The translations under genes were made by a program, and so were the position numbers. From Frankia sp. AgB32 (GTDB taxonomy: Bacteria > Actinomycetota > Actinomycetes > Frankiales > Frankiaceae): a stretch of 64,000 nucleotides of DNA. The notes beneath the pieces are model-generated. The model saw nothing but the letters and a program-made list of their open reading frames with translations. It did no database searches and was not told the DNA's origin. Shown piece after piece: positions 60,514 through 64,000 of this stretch (position 1 is the stretch's first letter; the number at the start of each line of letters is the position of its first letter). The stretch lies in contig NZ_JALKFX010000005.1 of NCBI RefSeq assembly GCF_023243045.1, positions 57,744-121,743 on the forward strand, read 5' to 3'.

Positions 60514-63500
60514 CAGAACCGTCCACTACCCGGAATGATGTTGTCGAGCAGATCATCGAAATGAGCCGCACGAAGCCCGAACTGGTCGACAGCTTGGTTC
60601 ACGTCCACCACGAGAGGGCTGCCAGGGAACTGCCGCATCATCGACTCCGGCACCGCTGCCGCACGCAGTTCGTCAACATAGGATGTCGGCACCTGGAACG
60701 TCTTGATCTGCGTCCCCTCGAATCCCTGCGCCAGTCGGCGCTCAATGAAGGACTGCGCCCGAGCCTCCTGGCCAAAGTTCAAGAACAGCATGTTATCACC
60801 CTTGATCGCGACCTCTCCTGATGGGCTGATGTTCAGGCGCTCATTACCTGGCCCCTCTACTCGGAAGACGTTCGTAAGCCCGCCCACGTCCTCCGCGATG
60901 GCGGCGTCGGCGCTGAGGGCGTCGGCTCCTGCGGTGGTGGCGCCGCCGATAGCATCGCCGATGCCGCCGGGCGCACCACCGATAATGCCGGAGACGGCGA
61001 TCGAGCGGGGGCTGAAATGGCCGGTGACGAGGCCGATGCCGGCGGAGGCTCCGGCGCCGATGAGGATCCCGGCGCCGACCGCCTGGCCGCCGGGGACGAA
61101 CATCAGGCCGACGCCGGCGCCGATGACGGCGGCGGCGGCGAGGCTTCCCCAGGGGTCGTGTCGGATGTTGTCCCAGGCCTTGTCGAACATGCCTTTGTCG
61201 GCCTGGGTCCGGTAGGTGTTGTACTCGTCGTCACTGAGCGGGCGTAGTCCGGTGGGGTCGAGCATGCCGACCGGGTCGTTCCAGGCGTAGTGGTAGGGAT
61301 TCGCCGCCGCGGGCATGCCGGGTAGGTGGTCGAGCGGGTCAGGTGACAGGAACGACCGGGTCGCCGGATCTAGGACACGTGCGCGTTGCCAGAGCAGCCC
61401 GTCAACGGCGAGTTCGCCGTGGTAACCGAGCCCGCCCGCCGCCTCGGCCGGACCGCCTGTCGGGCTGTCGGCGCTGCTCGGGGTGGGAAGGCCCCAAGGG
61501 TCGTAGCTGCCGGGCGAGTCCTGCCCGTCGGCGTCGATCCAGCCACGCTGCCCGGCCTGACCTGGTCGGTCCTCCGCTGACCCCCCGTCGATGACGCCGA
61601 TGACCGATCCGGCGCGGGCGTAGGTCGCCGTGCCGAACTGGTGCACCTGTCCAGGCCAGGTGACCGGGTCCCAGAGCACGGGAACGCCGTTGACCTGAAG
61701 CGGCATGCCGAGCGCGTCCACGGCGAGCCCCGTCGTCCGGCCAGGCTCCCTGGTCTCGCTGGTCGGGCTGTGGTGGATCTCGGCGAGCCCACCTGCCGGG
61801 TCCCAGCGGTAGCGGACGGTGCCGGATGGTCCGTCGGCGGCGATCCGGCGGCCGGCTGGGTCATAGCTGAACGTGGTCGACGGGGCGTCGCCGACCCGGC
61901 GCTCGACGAGCTGGCCAGCAGCGTCGTATGAGGAGCGGACGGTCGTGGCGGGGTCGCCACGATCGTCATGGATCAGACGTCCGCCGAGGTCCCAGGTAAG
62001 GGTCTGCCGACCCCACGGTCCCTCGGCGGTGACGAGCTGGCCGGCCTCGTCGTAGCTGAAGCGGAGCCGGGTCTCGTCGTGGTCGACTTGGACGATCCGC
62101 CCGGCGGCGTCGCGCCGCACGACGTGGCCGGGAATGACGGGGCGTCCGTCGGCGTCGCGGTCGAGGAGGCGGCGACCGAGCGCGGGATGCTCAACCGACC
62201 GCAGGCGGCCGTCGGCGTCATAGTCGTACCGCAGCGGCGCCGCGCCGGTGCGGCGAGCGCTGACAACCTGGCCGTCGGCGTCGTAGCCCCATTCGAGCCG
62301 TCCCGCCGCGGTGGTGCGGGCGATGAGGCGGCCCAGCTGGTCATGTTTCAACGCGACCGCGCCACCCGGCTCCGGTCGATCGGGAGCCGGGCCGGCTGGC
62401 TCAGCCCTAGTGACCCGGCCGGCCGGGTCATAGCTGTACCGCACCCATGGCTGCTCACTGCCGGCCGGGCCCCGTCCGATCAGCCGGCCGCCAGGGCCGC
62501 GCCACCATCGCAGTCCGGTGCCGTCCGCGTATCGGAGAGTGTCGACGGCACCGTTGCGGTCCCGGCTGACGGTCGTGGGCCGCCCGAGCGGGTCTGTCAT
62601 CCCGGTCTGGCGTCCGACCTGGTCGTGGTGCAGTTCGTGGCGGCCGCCGAGTGGGTCGGTCCAGGCGGCGAGCTGGCCGCGGGTGTCGTACTCGTAGCGG
62701 GTGAGGGCGCCAAGCGGGTCGGTGGCGCTGGTCAGAGCGCCGCGGGCGTCGTAGGTGTAGCGGCGTGAGGCGCCGGTGCCATCGGTGACAACTACGGGCA
62801 GGCCGAGCGGATTGCGCTCGATCGTCGTGCGCCGTTCGCCCGGGCGGGTCACGGCGGCGACCCGCCCGTACACGTCGTACTCCCAGGTCGTCTCGCGGCC
62901 GGCGGGGGTGACCAGCGCGGTCAGCCGGCCGGCGGCGTCGCGGCGGTACAGGGTGCGCGCCCCTGACGGCGCGGTGGTCTGCACCCAGCGGCCGGCGCGG
63001 TCGTAGCCGTAGGTTTCGCGCCGGCCCAAGGGCGTGGTGACGGCGGCGAGGCGTCCACCGGGAGTCCATTCGAGCGTGCGTCGACCGCCCAGCGGGTCGA
63101 TGACGGCCCTCACCCGCCCGCGCTGGTCGCGCTCGTAGCGGGTGACGGTGCCCGCGGGGTCCGTGTCAGCGATGATGGCGCCGGCCGGGTCGTACGCGCG
63201 CTGGCGGACCCGCCCGTCCGGACTGGTGCGGCGCACCGGGCGGCCGGCCTCGTCGTACTCGACCCGCCACTCGTGGCCCTCGGCGTCGGACTCGACGCTC
63301 GGACGGCCGTCCGGGTCGTAGCCACGGCGAAACGTCGCGCCAGCGGGGTCGCTCAGGGCCACCAGCCGGCCGAGGCCGTCGTGGTCGACGTGGAACTTCT
63401 GGCCGTCGGGGGCGACGATCAGCGCCGTGTTACCGAACAGGTCGTACTCGAAGCCGAGCGTCGAGCCCAGCGGGTCGACGACCTGCTCGACCCGCCCGTG

Positions 63501-64000
63501 CGGGCCATACGTCGACCCCCATCGTCCGCCGGCCGGGTCGACGTAGCCGTCAGGACGGCCCGCAGCGGTGTAGTGGTAGACGCTGGCTGCCCCGTCCGGG
63601 CCTTGCTCGCGCACCACCCGCCCGGCGTCGTCGTTCTCCCACACCCGGGTCTGGCCCGCCGGTCCGGTGATCCCCACCAGCCGGCCGGCGGCGTCGTAGC
63701 GCAGCCTGGTCCGCCCCCCGCCGGCGACCCGCACGTCAATGAGCTGGGCGTCGTCGTCCCAGCGGAACCTCGTCGTGACGCCGTCCGGATCGACGACGCA
63801 GGTCGGCAGGTCATCATCGTTCACGGTGATCCGGGTCAGCGCGCCGGCCGCGTCGACGATCTCCACCGGGGTGCGCGCGGCGCCGGCGTAGACCCATCGG
63901 GTCCGGTGGCCGCGTGGGTCGCTGATCGCGGTAGGGACCGCCCTTGCGGGCGGCCCCCCGCACAGATCCCAGCGTGCGGGACTACCGCACTGGGCTCCTG
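60510..64000 (-). CDS. RHS-repeat polymorphic toxin (5' end beyond window)
   Basis: At least 1160 residues are visible; the frame stays open to the window edge (the segment upstream of 63866 still reads GHRTRWVYAGAARTPVEIVD), so it is a partial gene. Dozens of YD/RHS repeats (xGRLxxYxYDxxGR) form a shell, then the RHS-core signature (DPATRSFLSPDPLDHLPGMP, NPYHYAWNDPVGMLDPTGL). A glycine-rich hydrophobic segment and a C-terminal toxin tip (about last 125 residues, 60510-60880: NVFRVEGPGNERLNISPSGE, NMLFLNFGQEARAQSFIERR) follow. The tip has no recognised family. A coupled immunity gene follows. Confidence 0.88.
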   Translation of the reverse strand, partial: GAQCGSPARWDLCGGPPARAVPTAISDPRGHRTRWVYAGAARTPVEIVDAAGALTRITVNDDDLPTCVVDPDGVTTRFRWDDDAQLIDVRVAGGGRTRLRYDAAGRLVGITGPAGQTRVWENDDAGRVVREQGPDGAASVYHYTAAGRPDGYVDPAGGRWGSTYGPHGRVEQVVDPLGSTLGFEYDLFGNTALIVAPDGQKFHVDHDGLGRLVALSDPAGATFRRGYDPDGRPSVESDAEGHEWRVEYDEAGRPVRRTSPDGRVRQRAYDPAGAIIADTDPAGTVTRYERDQRGRVRAVIDPLGGRRTLEWTPGGRLAAVTTPLGRRETYGYDRAGRWVQTTAPSGARTLYRRDAAGRLTALVTPAGRETTWEYDVYGRVAAVTRPGERRTTIERNPLGLPVVVTDGTGASRRYTYDARGALTSATDPLGALTRYEYDTRGQLAAWTDPLGGRHELHHDQVGRQTGMTDPLGRPTTVSRDRNGAVDTLRYADGTGLRWWRGPGGRLIGRGPAGSEQPWVRYSYDPAGRVTRAEPAGPAPDRPEPGGAVALKHDQLGRLIARTTAAGRLEWGYDADGQVVSARRTGAAPLRYDYDADGRLRSVEHPALGRRLLDRDADGRPVIPGHVVRRDAAGRIVQVDHDETRLRFSYDEAGQLVTAEGPWGRQTLTWDLGGRLIHDDRGDPATTVRSSYDAAGQLVERRVGDAPSTTFSYDPAGRRIAADGPSGTVRYRWDPAGGLAEIHHSPTSETREPGRTTGLAVDALGMPLQVNGVPVLWDPVTWPGQVHQFGTATYARAGSVIGVIDGGSAEDRPGQAGQRGWIDADGQDSPGSYDPWGLPTPSSADSPTGGPAEAAGGLGYHGELAVDGLLWQRARVLDPATRSFLSPDPLDHLPGMPAAANPYHYAWNDPVGMLDPTGLRPLSDDEYNTYRTQADKGMFDKAWDNIRHDPWGSLAAAAVIGAGVGLMFVPGGQAVGAGILIGAGASAGIGLVTGHFSPRSIAVSGIIGGAPGGIGDAIGGATTAGADALSADAAIAEDVGGLTNVFRVEGPGNERLNISPSGEVAIKGDNMLFLNFGQEARAQSFIERRLAQGFEGTQIKTFQVPTSYVDELRAAAVPESMMRQFPGSPLVVDVNQAVDQFGLRAAHFDDLLDNIIPGSGRFW

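Overview
The window is GC-rich DNA with dense, mostly G/C-ending codons, frequent GTG and TTG starts, and many gene pairs joined by 4-bp ATGA or GTGA overlaps. The gene content (EccC-type FtsK/SpoIIIE ATPase, septum-formation-family membrane protein, ClgR-like regulator, tandem ClpP, methylmalonyl-CoA epimerase, TIR/NB-ARC/TPR protein, RHS toxin) points to a high-GC actinomycete, most likely Frankia or a close relative. The genus is inference. No rRNA, tRNA, transposase, integrase or CRISPR array was recognised.

Left part (1-8.1 kb): the tail of a cut-off gene, then a translationally coupled SsuB/SsuC-type ABC transporter with a substrate-binding lipoprotein and an FAD-linked oxidase on the plus strand. 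These are followed by coaD, a secreted FG-GAP repeat protein, an MFS exporter and a 4-oxalocrotonate tautomerase-like protein.

Amide and N-compound region (8.2-20.7 kb): a LysR regulator, then two tightly coupled minus-strand operons. The first is luciferase-like monooxygenase, creatininase-family amidohydrolase and FAD dehydrogenase. The second is cysteine hydrolase, cupin, metallo-beta-lactamase/AtzH fusion, amidase and XRE-cupin regulator. A divergent acetamidase/formamidase stands opposite the second. Together they look like a catabolic route for an amide- or urea-like compound whose substrate cannot be read from sequence. A septum-formation-family gene sits between the operons.

Middle part (20.7-36.5 kb): a poorly coding stretch with hairpins, a ClgR-like regulator, a TetR regulator divergent from an MFS exporter with clear palindromic operators, an alpha/beta hydrolase, a NERD protein, an acyl-CoA ligase, an ADP-ribosylglycohydrolase, a chimeric dehydrogenase pseudogene, two paralogous MerR regulators upstream of a clpP-clpP operon, methylmalonyl-CoA epimerase, an LppP/LprE-like exported protein and an aldehyde dehydrogenase.

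Right part (36.5-64 kb): a TIR-NB-ARC-TPR protein (possible defence or signalling NLR), an orphan E1-alpha dehydrogenase, an emfourin-like protein, RtcB RNA ligase, a UBP zinc finger, an alkylation-repair operon (Ada-AlkA fusion, Ogt, 2OG-Fe(II) oxygenase), a GNAT enzyme, a sirtuin, a HypC-like protein, a BrkB-family membrane protein and a type II NADH dehydrogenase. A large EccC-type ATPase follows, then a decayed low-coding stretch, a DUF4291 protein, and an RHS polymorphic toxin (cut by the window edge) whose stop codon overlaps the start of a putative immunity gene.

Two non-coding patterns stand out. A roughly 70-bp sequence occurs at 14.67 kb and 34.9 kb, both times with an inverted repeat and between minus-strand genes. 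Separately, 15-bp (five-codon) tandem duplications recur inside at least four unrelated genes.
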